Of a stretch of DNA of 64,000 nt, positions 46,316 through 58,556 are shown piece after piece (within the stretch, counting starts at the first letter, position 1; every line of letters starts with the position of its first letter). The position numbers and the translations under genes were made by a program. Below the pieces are notes generated by a model that made no database searches, had not been told where the DNA came from, and saw nothing but the letters and a program-made list of their open reading frames with translations. The stretch is from Udeniomyces pyricola (Eukaryota; Basidiomycota; Tremellomycetes; Cystofilobasidiales; Mrakiaceae): NCBI GenBank assembly GCA_039545295.1, contig BCIK01000005.1:593142-657141 (forward strand), written 5' to 3'.

Positions 46316-49300
46316 ATGCCATCCACGGCACCCACATCCTCATCCCTTGCCCGGACAATCCCCTTGCTCATCTCTCTGGGATCCCGTCTCGTCCGAGCCT
46401 CACCCCTCTATGCGATCAACGCCCTCGCCGACACTGGCCTCGCCCACGTCGCCGGCCACAAAAAGCACGATGAGCCGACAATGACGCAGCAAGAGTATTG
46501 GCTCAAACTTGCCATCTCTATGGTGCTTGTAGTGACAGGTGGGGTCTTTGCTGGGTGAGTCGTCTGGGAGATGACCGAATACATAAGCCCAGATGGGCAA
46601 GGGGGCAAGGGGGGGGGGGGGGGTCAATCGTCGGCTGGATGGATGGGCTGATTGATCCTTGGGAAAGTGGTGACGATTCCCCCCTTCTCTTTGCTTTCCT
46701 CGTCTGTTTCCTTCCTTGCTTTCCTGCTAGCTAGTCGCCATCTTCCATCACCAATTTGCAATCTAGCTGACTAAACTTTGTTGTCGTATTCAACTCACAA
46801 TCCACCTCCCTGCACACTTCTCATGACGCTCGCCCTACCCCCAGGGTAAGCATTCGACGCGTCGTCCCTTTTGCTCGGACCGATCCTTTTCGCTCGCTCT
46901 TTCGCTTTCCATCGTCTTGGGACCTGACATGAAACCTACTGCGCATTCGCTTGCTTTCTCCGTTTCTCTTCCTGCCTCTTTCTCTTCTCTTTCCTCACAT
47001 CACCTGTCCTTGTCTTGTTCTCCGACGTCTTCTCGATGGCGATCGATCGATATTTGACGTTGGGCCGAAACAGTTGACGCTCGGTCTCATGGGTTAGCAA
47101 TTCTCTCTCACTCTCTGCTTCTTCTGTTCCTTTTTCTTTCCCTGATCGAAATTAAACCATCGAGCCTGCTCTAGCACATGCCAGCGATATAACAACAACA
47201 ACAACAACAAAACCCATTCTTCACTTTTCTCCCAACAAAAACTGAATCAATCGTATTCTCTCCCCATGTGTGCTTTCATAGGTCTTGATCCACTTCATCT
47301 TCGAGTCCTCCAATCTTCGTCCGACGACGAGACCGAACGCAAGCATGCTCGCAAGGTGCTCAAACTGCTCAATCGAGGTCGCCATTGGGTCCTCGTTGTT
47401 CTTCTCCTGGGGAATGGTCCGTCACAGCTTCTTCACTCTCGCCTTTTCATTCTTTTTCTCTCCTGTCTTTCAAGGGAGGACTCGCGCATGTAGACATCTT
47501 CATCCGTTCTTACGTATATCTTCTCTCCTTCCTGATGATGATGTAACGTCCGATCAGTCGTCGTCAACGAATCGTAAGCTATTCAACCCACAATCCTCCA
47601 AAGGGAAATCATGGGATCGAGCTTTCACATTCCTCTCCCTCGGATGACGAATGGATTCTCTGGTTTCAATCGACCATTCCACCGTCTACATTCCTCACCC
47701 TTATGTTTTCTTCTCTCGTCTTCCCTTCTATGGCGGCGCACGCGTAGCCTTCCGATCTTCCTCGACTCGGTCCTTGGCGGTAAGTGCGGGTTTGCTCTTT
47801 CTTAACTCATTGTCTCTGCTCACGCGCGATCCATATTTCTCACCCAGGAGCGAGAGGGATGAGAGGAAATGATACCTTCAACCAAAACTTTACAAACCAT
47901 TGAGACTGACAAATCGACCTTGACCGGTTTACTTTCTTGTTGCTCTTTCTCTTGACCGGGTGCTTGAACATGCACTATCAGGCGGTATCTCAGCTGTCAT
48001 TGCGTCTACTGTCCTCATTGGTACAGATCTTATTTCCGTTTTCTTCTTTCTCTCTTCTTCTTGCTCCTATATTGCTCCGTTCATCGTTCACTAATCTCAA
48101 GTCCAAACCCTCTTTCCCATGCCATCTCTTTTCGCCCTTCTATCGCTCGCGCTTTTGCCTTTCTCCTTCTCCTGCCTGTGCATTGTCACTACCTCTCCAT
48201 CGGCAGTCATCTTTGGAGAAATCATTCCTCAATCGGTCTGTGTCCGGTACGGGCTTGGCATCGGAGCGTTCGCCGCGCCGTTTGTCTTGTTTATGATGTT
48301 CGTATCGCTTTTCCCATCTTCTCGCAACTCATTCACTCGTACGCGCAACTTCTCCTCCACGAGCCTTCGATTCATCACCGCTCCCTTGACTACCTCCTTG
48401 TATCCGACTCCTTCCGCCTTGGATACATCTATCCAACCATCTCACGTCATGTCTCATGCCTTCCACTCCACCTTTTGCTTCCCTACTTTGGCTCGCACCC
48501 ACTCAAAAAAAAAAAAAAAAACCGTGACCTCAACTAACCCATCAATCGACCAAAAAAACCAACACAACCTTAGGTATCTCTTTGCCCCGGTCGCGTGGCC
48601 GATCGCAAAGTTCCTCGATTATGTATTGGGTGCGAACGAAGAGCACGTACGTTGTCTTTTCTTGAATTTTCTCGCTTATCTGATTCCACGAGAATCTCCC
48701 TTCTTATCACGGTCTTCTCATCCCGTGGTTCTCCTCTCCCGCCCCTTTTTTCTATTCTTATTTTGTCACTTTCACATCTCCACTCATTTAACCAAACGAA
48801 CATTTTTACTCTCCAGACGTACAAGAAGGCCGAGCTCAAGTCGTTCTTGCAGTTCCACCGAGAAGGCGAAGAGTACGTTTTTGGTTTATTCTTGGCTCTC
48901 TTTTCTTTCTGCTCTTCTGCGTCGCGTGTAATTTTTCTGGTTTTCAACATTTCAGTCGGGGTTCAGTCGGGGGAAAGAGCGGGGGAAAGAGGAGGGGCGA
49001 AACGAAGAAGAGTTAGAAAAGAAGGAGAGAGGAGACGAGTAGTTGGTTCGAGTTTGACTGATCCTTCCTTCGTTTCTTTCTCTCAGGCCCTTGCGAAACG
49101 ACGGTCAGCAGATTTCGCATTCTATTGTTTGCTTTCCTTATGTGTGGATCTAGTCATTGAGCTGGTAGCTTAATCGGGTTCCGTCCCAATGCATCGCGTA
49201 TCCCCTCACCCTCTCTTGTGTTCTTCTCTATCTTGCCCGCCTTTCTCCTCCTTCTCTCCCCCCCCCCCCTTTCGGACTTTTCAGAAATCACGATTCTCAC

Positions 49301-51172
49301 TGGCGTACTCTCGCTCAATAATACTCAAGCCAGGGACATCATGACGCCTATTCAAGACGTCCTCACTTTGAGTGCCGACACGAAACTCGATCACGAACAG
49401 ATCGATCAAATCTTGTGAGCATTCCTTTTGTTTATCTATATATACATGTGTTCTGTTCAGTCCTCATGTTCTCTTCCCTGGCTTCCATCGTCAACCTTGT
49501 TTTCCTGACTCTTGTGTTCTGTTTCTTCTCCCTTTTGTAACGTACGTGTGTATCTCCTGCTTTGCTGATCTGACCTGGGGTGGGGATCAATAGGCTGAGT
49601 GGGTTTTCTCGAATCCCAGTCCACGAGCCTAAGCGACCGAAATCGTTCATTGGGATGCTCCTCATCAAGAAAGTCAGTCCCTTCATACCTCCTTTCCTTT
49701 TCTTTTTCTTCTTTTTGTTCGATCTTTCTCTCTATATCTGTCTGTTTTCCTTCTTACTCTATCCATCTCCTTCTGACGAGTCTTGTTCCCTTGGACACCT
49801 GGTTCGATCCATTCTCACGCTCTCAATTATCTTATTCTTCTCGTTCTTCCTTGATTTCACCATCCCCCGCTCGTTTACTTTCCTCTCCCTTTTAGCTCCT
49901 TCTGTATAACCCCGAAGAAGCGCTCCCCGTGTCGTCATTCCCGCTCTCGACGCTGCCAGAAGCCAAGCCGACGATCAACTGCTTTCAGGCGCTCGATTAC
50001 TTCCAAACGGGCCGAGCTCATCTGCTTATGATCTCAGAGACACCTGGGTTGGAAGGCGGAGGTTGGTCACATCTTTCCCTTTTTTGAAGTCAAGGCGAAG
50101 GGAAAGGGGGAGGGGGGGAGTAAGATGTGGATTTCAGGTTTCTCTTGTTTTGTTGTTGTTGCTCGGTATGTTTTCGATGCAAGATGACTGACTATCTCTG
50201 CACCTTTTCGCTTCGTTTCCTGCATCATCCGTCGCCCCTACTTCTCTCCATCTTATGTCCTCTTGCAAAAACCTCCTTGGCGCCCCTCCACTCCTCCACT
50301 TCCACTTCCTCCCCTTCAGCTATCGGCGTCATTTCCCTCGAAGACCTCATCGAAGAGATCATTGGCGAAGAAATCGTCGACGAAACCGATCGATACGTTG
50401 ATAACCGGGGTAAGAAGGCCGCCCGTCGGACCTCGAGCGCCGACGTCATGAAGGGTATCATTGAGCGCGAGAGACGGAAGTTGGTCAGGGCCGCGACGGG
50501 CTTGGGTGGCAATGGAGGTGGTCTTTCAGCGGTGGGAAGCCAGGTCCCGAGTCGAGCGGATGTAGGTTCTCTCTCTCCATCTCTTTCTCTCTTTTCCGCG
50601 TGATTCGTTCTCTCTTACGCAGAGCGTTGTCTCGGTTTTCTCACCTACTATCTCATACCGACCGTAAACATCCCAACTGATTCATCACCCCCACCCTTCC
50701 CGCCTCCCCTGCCCTGCCCTTTCTCCTCTTCCTCCTCCTTCTTCTTCTTCTTCTTTCAGACGCCGTTGCGGATCGATGAAGAAGACGCGATCGATGACCA
50801 AGATCTCTCGCGCGCCGAGACCCGAAGCTTGCTCGAAGCCCGGAAAGCCCCGGACTGTACGTTCCCATTTCTCCTCCTCCCCCTTCCCTCTTTCACACAT
50901 ACATCACTTTACGCCCTCCTCCCAATTGCCATTTCGGGTCGTTGAGATGAAGTCGCCAGTGAAGACGTAACTTAGGGGATGAATGAAGCATCTCTTTCTT
51001 TACTAATCCCATATGATGTCTATGTGTGTATGCCTTTCTTGCTTCTATCCCTTTTGCCCCCCCCCTCCCTCCCTCCTTCCTTTCTCCTTCCCTCTCTTCT
51101 GTCCGTCCATCGACGTGAACAAACTCGACAAAAGACGGCTCGACTCTCTCGACTTCACCTAAGAACATCTAG
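46316..51172 (+). CDS. Mam3/CNNM-type DUF21-CBS membrane protein, 17 exons including a 1-nt exon
   Basis: Fungal relative of yeast Mam3 and animal CNNM proteins, linked to divalent-metal homeostasis in vacuolar or plasma membranes. Exons: 46316-46554, 46845 (1 nt), 47074-47092, 47282-47416, 47558-47573, 47748-47779, 47982-48020, 48207-48297, 48574-48646, 48817-48872, 49087-49103, 49285-49414, 49594-49672, 49896-50061, 50320-50561, 50760-50856, 51135-51172; 1470 bases, 489 codons, all phases consistent. DUF21 marks: [44 protein letters not shown] part: [48 protein letters not shown] and [19 protein letters not shown]. The N-terminus (before DUF21) has one hydrophobic segment. The final short exon ([11 protein letters not shown]) is the least certain. 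No signal of a fused domain. Confidence 0.88.
46845..46845 (+). other. Predicted single-nucleotide exon (G)
   Basis: In the context CCCCCAG|G|GTAAGC. The upstream exon ends with two bases of a Gly codon (donor GTGAGT) and the next exon begins exactly with the Leu codon of LTLGLMGLD. One inserted base makes the conserved AG-LTLGLMG. Direct joining would give a TGA stop. No RNA evidence is available here. Confidence 0.65.
47558..47573 (+). other. 16-nt exon of the Mam3-like gene
   Basis: Flanked by GATCAG and GTAAGC. It encodes VVNE across phase 1 to phase 2, joining LLLGNV to SLPIFLD as in DUF21 proteins. Confidence 0.8.
49087..49103 (+). other. 17-nt exon of the Mam3-like gene
   Basis: Flanked by CTCAG and GTCAGC. 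It encodes PLRND and joins FHREGEE to [11 protein letters not shown], the start of the CBS region. Phases 2 to 1 fit both neighbours. Confidence 0.8.
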
Positions 51173-52752
51173 AACGCAAAAAAAAACCAAAAAAAAAGGA
51201 GGAAAGGCCGTCGCCCCCAACAAGGCTCCCTTCATTCCTTCCTTCCTTCCTCATTTTTTTTTCTATTTTTTCTTTCTCTTGAAAGAGAAAGGAGGAAGAG
51301 AAGAAGAAGAAGAAGAACGGACAAGACCCCCGCGGAGTCATCATGGGTGTTGTACCAGGTTTCCCTTCCCTTTCCCCCTATTTATCGGCTTTTGGTTTCC
51401 TCTTTGTTCCCTTTATATATATATATATATCGCACTTCAACGAAACCCGTTCCCTGTATTCTCCCCTCTCCCCTTCTCCCTCCAAGTCTAGCTTTCCTCT
51501 TTCCTCCTCTTTCCTTCCCCCCCCCCCTTTTTATATCATAACAAAACAAAACAAAAAACGTCTCAAAATTTGATCGCAGTGGATGATTTTTTTTTAAACC
51601 CATCATTCCCGGCCCACGGCTCTCTCCCGTCTTCCTCTCAAAGAAAACACAAGAAACGAGAACCAAAGGAAGCAGAAAGGGAAGACAAAAACAAGTGAGA
51701 TGATCATATGAAGGATTGAATTCATGGGATATATATGTATGTATATATAATTCATCAAGAAGATAAAAAGTGCCGTCTAGGCCGGATTGAAGTCATGTAA
51801 AACTCAAAAGAAGTTTTCGAATGGATTGACGACACTCGAAAGGACTTGAAAACCCCAAACCAAACCAAACTAAACGAATGAAGGAATGAGATGCGATAAG
51901 AAAAGAAGAAGCAAAAAAAAAAGGATGGACCATATATGGTCGTGAAGCATGACGGAGAGAACAAAAGAAAAGAAACAAAGGGGAAAGAGAGGGGAGGGGG
52001 GGGGGGTTCCAAGGAAGTGAGAGTTGTGACAAGTCAAAGAAAGAAAGAAAGAGGATAGAAAGGAAAACAAATTGAGAGACAAAGCGATGCATCATGACTG
52101 GAAGAAAGAGAGAGGGGAGGAAGAACAACTGAGAGATACGGCAGGAAAGGGAGAAGAGAGAGTGTGTGTTGGGGGGGGGGGGGGGGGGAGAACTTGTGAA
52201 TCGAGACGAGATGGGCGAGATGAAGGATCGGGTAAAGACGGAGACTGGTAGGAAAGAGGGAAGGAAGAGGGCGAGAAGGGGGAAGGGGGGATATTCCGAG
52301 CCATGATAGTAAAAATCGAAACAGAACATGGATGGTGTAGTGGGAGAATCGAAGACGGCCGACGTGAATGGATGGGGTCGATACGAAACATGGTTATACT
52401 CAAGGCGCAAAGGCTTGGTTGGATGATGTTGAAAACGGATAACAGAGCGCAATGGCAGGGGAGGAAGGGCAGGGAATGGAAGGAGGGGAGGGTGCTAGTG
52501 ATGGAAAGATGTGCAATGAGGTATGTTGTATGTTGTGGGTTAAGGGCGAAGAGAATTGAACTACTGGGATCGGAGAAACTGGACTAGGATCGGAGGAATT
52601 GACTGCATAGTGAAGGAGAGAGAGGAACATTCGTAGACGAGACGGAAAAATCAGAACAGCAAAAAAAAAAAAACGAGGGAAAATGAAAGAAAAACGGTGA
52701 ATAGAGGAATTCATATATGAAAAGGTAGAAGAAGAAAGAGGGGGCCTGCTTC
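51173..52752. other. Convergent intergenic region, 1.6 kb
   Basis: Between the Mam3-like gene (+) and the minus-strand gene ending at 52753. It contains C/T-rich and (TA)n tracts (51414-51430, 51730-51750), then G/A-rich DNA on the plus strand with a G run at 52171-52188. No exon is supported. Confidence 0.5.
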
Positions 52753-55700
52753 TCAGGCAAAGAACTGCGTGTTACGAGCTGAAGCAGGATGAACGCTCAT
52801 CTCGCTAAGCTTGAACTCGTTCAGGAACGCTTTGATCTCGGCTGCGAGCTGTGGAGTGAGTCGATTGCAAGTCGCCGGTTCGGAGCCTTGCAGGAGAAAA
52901 TGGATTCGAAAGTTGCGTTAGGTCAACAGCACAGATATGGTTCCTTGGACGGGGTGGCGCAGGGCAAGAACATGACTCACTACGATCGTAATCGAGCGGA
53001 CTATGAGTCAAATACACGGCGCATGACTCAGACCAGACAATCTCTCTCCTCTGTGCGGGAGCAGTGATGCTTCGTTGGCCCATGCCTCCATGGCCGCCCT
53101 CGTTTGCGCCACCCGACAGCGACGGGAAGTGGGAGAGTGCAGGAGCAGAAGAGTTGTGCGTCGGGTTGGCATAAGGGAACGAGAGGCGCGAAGACTCGTC
53201 GTTTGAGGTCGAAATGGTGCTCTCAAAGAGAGAGAATGAGGGTGAGAAGGGGTCATGGGTATCAGACGCAAAGGAGGGATGATTGCCTTCTTTAGCATTG
53301 GGTGACCGAGGCGGATGATGGTGAGAGAGACCGTCGATATGGTCTGGATCGGTTGGAGGGATGAGGGCAAGTGGAGTCGGGTGAGAAGACGAGGTAGAGT
53401 GAGGGGTTTGTTCGGTTGAGTTGGAGCGCATTCGGTTCCAGACCGGCTCCGGTGCGTCCAGATGAGGATCGGCAGAGTAAGATGAGACAGCTTAAAATGA
53501 ACAAGAAGCATGGGTAGGGAGAGAGCAACAGGTTTGGTTGTGATCAGCAAAAATTACGCGTCCTACCGCAGTGAGTTGATCTTGATTCGAAACTCACATT
53601 TCAGAATTCCTTTCTTAGGCCTCGCCTCAGGCCGGATGACGCTGGTCACGCCCCATCGGTCCCACTCATCGCTAGGATCATCAAGCCCGACAGCTCCAAA
53701 CCTCGCCCGAGCCTCCTCCATGGCACCATCAGCCGGCGAAACCTCCCCATAGTCGTTCTCCTCCTCGCTGTCCATGATGCTCCTCGTATCGAGCTCATCA
53801 CTGATGCTTGCGCCATGGCGCGAGTACTCGCCTGACTGTCGAGCGAGTTCGCCATGTCGAGTAGCGGTATTCTTCTCCCATGTCGGTGGAACGTCCGAGC
53901 TCATCCTTCGTCCGGCATCGTCAACGGTGGCTCCACCTGCAGCAGCGCGACGCTCCTGCTCCGCGGCCTTAGATCGAAGTGTATGCTGCCTGGCAAGAGC
54001 AGCGGCAGGGGAAAGACCTCCAATGGCTTGATCTTGATCACGATCGTGCTCGATGGCCGCGTGGGTCACTGATGGTGGAGGCGCCACTCCCTTCTTACCC
54101 GACCGAAACAGAGCAGACTTCTTCTTGCCCGACTCGGAAGGAAGGTCGTCCGTATCTTTGGCCTTTTTCTCCTTGTCCTTAAACATACTTGAGATGCCCG
54201 ACATTCTGACAAGACGAGTGCGCCAAGGAGCGTCATGGAGATGTCAGACTACAGACATTGGGTTTGAGTAGGTAAGAGCGCGAGGAGGACATACGAGTTG
54301 CGTTTGGCCAACTTGCCAAAGCTGCCAATCTTGCGGATCATCATGCTCGCACTACTGGCAGCACTTGCAATACTGATGTTGTCGGTGCTCGCGTTCTTCA
54401 TATTGAAGAGACTTCGACTCTTTTTGGGTTGACCTGTTGTTTGGGCGTTGTCCGACAAGGCGGCCGAAGTGAATGGGATGCCGGACGCAGAAGAGAACGT
54501 CGAAGTCGGGGATGAAGTCGAGGGAGCAGCAGCAGCCGAGCGAAGATTTGAAAGAGAACCACTCGTGGGTAGGGTTTTGGCCGCCGACGGAGTGATGGCA
54601 GGCGTCATGGTCGGTGTCGGCGGGGCAGCGGCGAGCGAATCCTTCTTTTTCTTACCAAACATGCCCTTGAGCCCACCACTCTTCTCCTTGACAGGGACCG
54701 TAGTGATAGGTGGAGGCGTAGGAAGAGCGCCCGACGATGGGATCGATTTCTTCGCTTTCTCGGGTTCTCGTGCCGGGGCGGCCTGCTGCTGGGAGAGGGG
54801 GGATGGCTTGGAGGGCTGTTTGGACGCGGCTGGCCCGTTGGATGGGGAGTTGGGTCGCCCAATCGCAGGGGACGGGCCATTGTTGGCACCCGGAGTAGCG
54901 GTCGAGGCGGAAGAGGAAGAAGAGTGCGTTCGGTGGGTGTTTGGTTGTTGGACGTTGGGTCGGTCAGATGAGAACGATTCCGTGCGACCTGAATGGCTCG
55001 AGGTCAACTTGGGCGGCCCATGAATCGATGAGACCGACCCGCCAGATGAATGACCCCCTATCGAGGAAGATGCCGATGCTTGTCGGTTGTGCTCATCCTT
55101 GCGAGGGCCGTTCCTGGGACTTGATTTAGGCGGGGCAAGAATCTCCTGTTCCATCCCCCGATCTCGCTCTCGTTCGCGATCCCGTTCAGAGCGCGACTTG
55201 TTGCTCGAGTGAGCAGAGTTGACGCTCGAGTCAGATCGCGGCGCCTCGGCTCGAACGTAAGGTCTTGAAGGAGGCAGAACGGGTTCCCTCGCAGCGACAC
55301 TCGAGACGCTTGTGTCCCTCGATGAAAGAGCGCCCGATCTTTTGTCGGGCCGTCGATAAGGGTGGAAACCTCCAGGTTGCTCGGAGCTCTGCGAGGAGGC
55401 GGGAGTCGAACTAGGCGAAAACGGAGGAGGTTGATGCCTCGTCGATGACGGGGGTTGAGAGGATGAAACCTGGCTCTGAGGCTTTGAGTAATAGGCGGGG
55501 TTCGATGATTGTTGAGAATGAGTGGGATGAGTAGGACCAGACGAAGTCCGGCGTCGATGGCCATCGAGATGGGGGGGAGGTCGTTGATGGTCGTTGGGAT
55601 TTCCGTATGGAGAAGAACTAGGAAAGGGGGAGATAGGTGGGGTACCGCCATTCATCATCATCTGCAAAAAGAGTAAGAGTATCGTTCCCAAACAACAGAA

Positions 55701-56235
55701 GCAAAATCATTTCAGCGGACTATCGGGCAGATGGAACTTGCACGATAATGCCCATGTAATCCTTGCATGGATTGCATGGCTTGGGGGGTCCGGAACGAAC
55801 CTGCTGATGCTGGAAAGCCGCTGCCCACCCCGCAAGATGCTGTTGTTGCTGGAAGAGTTGTTGCTGATGGTTGAAGCCTACGCCGCCCATGCCTCCGTAC
55901 CCGCCCATGCCGCCCGGTTGAAACTGATTCGGATAGAAGCCAGGGTGTCCCGCTTGCTGTCCTGGAAACTGTTGGAAGGGCAAGGATGCCATCAGGTGGG
56001 ATTGCGGATGAGATAGATGGTGATCGTGTTGCGATGAGTACTGATGATGCGAACTCGGCTGGCTCGTCGGCAAAGTAGCGCCGATGGCGCTGTGATGCGA
56101 CTGGAAGGGTGGGGTTGATCGGGAGCGTGGTGGGAGATCGAACGATTCGCTGCGGCTGTTGGAGGGACGGTGTTGCATCTGGGGAGCGTTGGGATGGGTG
56201 GAGAGGGAGGACTGGGTTCGGTCCAGGGCGAGCAT
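52753..56235 (-). CDS. Large fungal protein with conserved C-terminal signature, unnamed
   Basis: Five exons join in phase. Exon 1 from 56235 (MLALDRTQSS, Gln/His-rich, ends QHQQ). Exon 2 from 55662 (MMMNGG, Ser/Pro-rich, ends KLAKRNS). Exon 3 from about 54204 (MSGISSMFKDKEKKAKD, ends PKKGILK). Exon 4 from about 53492 (SVSSYSADPHL, ends PLDYDR). Exon 5 ends RNTQFFA at 52753. Continuous motifs across junctions are IGSFGKLAKRNS|MSGISSMFKDK, PKKGILK|SVSS and YDRSSEPATCNRLTPQLAAE, followed by IKAFLNEFKLSEMSVH. I recall a similar C-terminal segment (YDR..ATCNRLTP, then IK.EL..FK..EM.VH) in fungal proteins related to polarity or protein-phosphatase scaffolds such as Bni4, but cannot confirm the name here. 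About 1050 residues, mostly disordered. Confidence 0.8.
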
Positions 56236-58556
56236 GGATGACGTCTGGTAGTCTAGGATGCATGGTCGATCATGACGGCGACGGGGACAGAAAAGGGTAG
56301 AATAGTTGCCGCCGGGTCGAATTTAGGGGTAGGCAGGAGGTAATGGGCGAGGAAAGAGGGCGCACAGCGTGAGCTTATGTCACACCGAAGCCTTCAGATC
56401 AAACAAGCCATATGGCGATCAGTAGACCAGAACACTCACGTCCGTCGCTTTGAGTCAAAGGGTGAAGCCGGGGCTCAAGTTGACGTCGAATCAGTTAAGA
56501 AAACCGCGACGAGCTTGTCTATCGATCGAGAGAGTAGAAGAGAGAAAGAGAGGGAAGGCCGAGGCGTGTCAGTCAGCATGGGCTTCACTTGAGATGGCAA
56601 GTCGGGGGTTCCAAATCAGCGTAGCCGCGAACGTCGAACCCGCGCGCGATGGATAGAGGGATGTACAGCGAGCGAGAGATATGTGTCGTTTAGCTGGACC
56701 AGATCTCGGCCAGGTAGGGTACACGTCTGGACAAGTATCGGGTGCAGGTTCCCCACCAAGGCTGTCGGCGTCGGGTTCGACTGGCGACTCTGCCCTCCCC
56801 TTTCCACCGAGAGGGAGCTATTTGTCTCCTGGGCACAGGATCCAATCGACGCCTTGGATCTCGCGCGCACGCGCACGGATTCGAGACCGTCGACACCGCA
56901 TTGGAAATGGAGACGCGTGTGGAGGGACTAAGAACGATGAGAAGAATGAAGGATGAAGGACTGACTAGAGAACGGAAGAACGTCTAGCTCCGCAGAGACA
57001 AAGTGAGGGCGACGAGGGGTCCTGGAAGGCAAAGGAGGCGAAGCAAGGTGACGTCCAAAGAAGGGGGTCGATTAAGCAAGGGCCTCGAGCGGGGTCGATG
57101 AAGATCGATGCGTAAAAGGGGCTGACGATTTTGCGATCGAAAGAAGGTGACGAGAGGGATGAAGATGTTTGAGCGCGGTGAGGGATGCCGAGGAAGAAGG
57201 GTTGAAACGGGCCAAGGAGAGGTGGCGAAGGAAGAAAAGAACGACGTGGGAGGAGGGAACTGCGGGGGAAGGAGATAGAGGGTCGTTGGAAAGAGAACGC
57301 AAGAAGTGACGATGGGCGCGAAGGATGACAACGACAGAGAACAGCGTCGAGTTCAACGTACGAGGCAAGACAAAGTCAGCATCATGTGCTCTTGAGAAAC
57401 CAACAAGTATATGTTATGACCCAATGATGATGGGCTCTGAGCGAGTGACCGGGGAAATCAAGCAAAAGGCAAGGATTCCACACCGCGGTGGAGGGAGAAC
57501 GACAAGGCCAAGGAGCAAGGAAAGGACGATGGTAGGTTTCTTGCTTGCCTTCAGGTCGAACGGGCCCACGACCAGTCAAGGGAATCAGACTCACGGGGAA
57601 ACCTAGACTAAGGAGAGTCAAGGGTTGCGTTCGGACAACGAGAGGGCGAACAGATTGGGGGGGAGAACGAAAGACAAGGGGTGACTAGGATGAAGGAGAG
57701 GCAGCTGGCAGGGGAAAGCGAGAGACGAAGAGAGAGCACAAGGTGAACTAAACTAGAACGCTCGATGACCTGGTCTATTACGATCTAGCTCATTGACCAA
57801 CTGCCCGAATTTCAAGATAGTCCGTCTGGTGCGTCTGGTCAAGTCTGGTGATGATGATGATGATGATGATGATTTATTGGCTTGATTTCTTTTCCGGCCC
57901 CCTGTCGATCAGAGTGTATATATACGGTACTCAGTAACTTATACAGCGAACATCAATGTCGACGTCTACATCTGTGATTCATCATCGTTCGATGTCAGGG
58001 ACTGCACGGCCAACTGCACGTACGTACATGCAAATATACATAATTATATAATACAACACGTCCCGGATGGACGGATAACGTTCAACGGATCGGAGAGTGG
58101 AGAGCGAGAGTACGGCGGTGTCACCACTTGTGTCGCCGTAACCGTCCGTTCTCGGCCGCCGACGTGGACGGTGCTTCGCTCATCTCCATTGTCACCGTCC
58201 ACAGGCAGGACTCAAGAGCTCGATGAAGACAACAAATTGGCATGCGATATGGCTATTCAAGTCAACAACAACCAATTGCGACTCGCACGCCAACGCACAT
58301 CCTCGCTTGCACCATGATAGCCTTCAAGGGATGAGCCAGAAATTCCTGACAAGCCGAGGCTATTGTTTGTTTGGTTTTGTCGGGAAAGACCCTTTAAAAA
58401 GGTCTTTCTCTCTATTGCTTGACTCGCAATCTGCACGCATGCCAGCTAGCAATGACACCACTCAACTCGAACCAGCCAGTTTTCAACCAGTCGCCTCAAA
58501 GAGTAGACAATCGGGACCAAGAAAAATGACATGTGGATTCCCCTTCAAATGCATAT
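56236..58556. other. Intergenic region, 2.3 kb
   Basis: Upstream of the large minus-strand gene and downstream of the minus-strand rhodanese gene. 56.3-57.7 kb is G/A-rich on the plus strand (probable long C/T-rich leader of the minus-strand gene). A (GAT)n tract lies at 57849-57873. 57.9-58.2 kb is AT-rich. The open frames here have no family motif. Confidence 0.45.
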
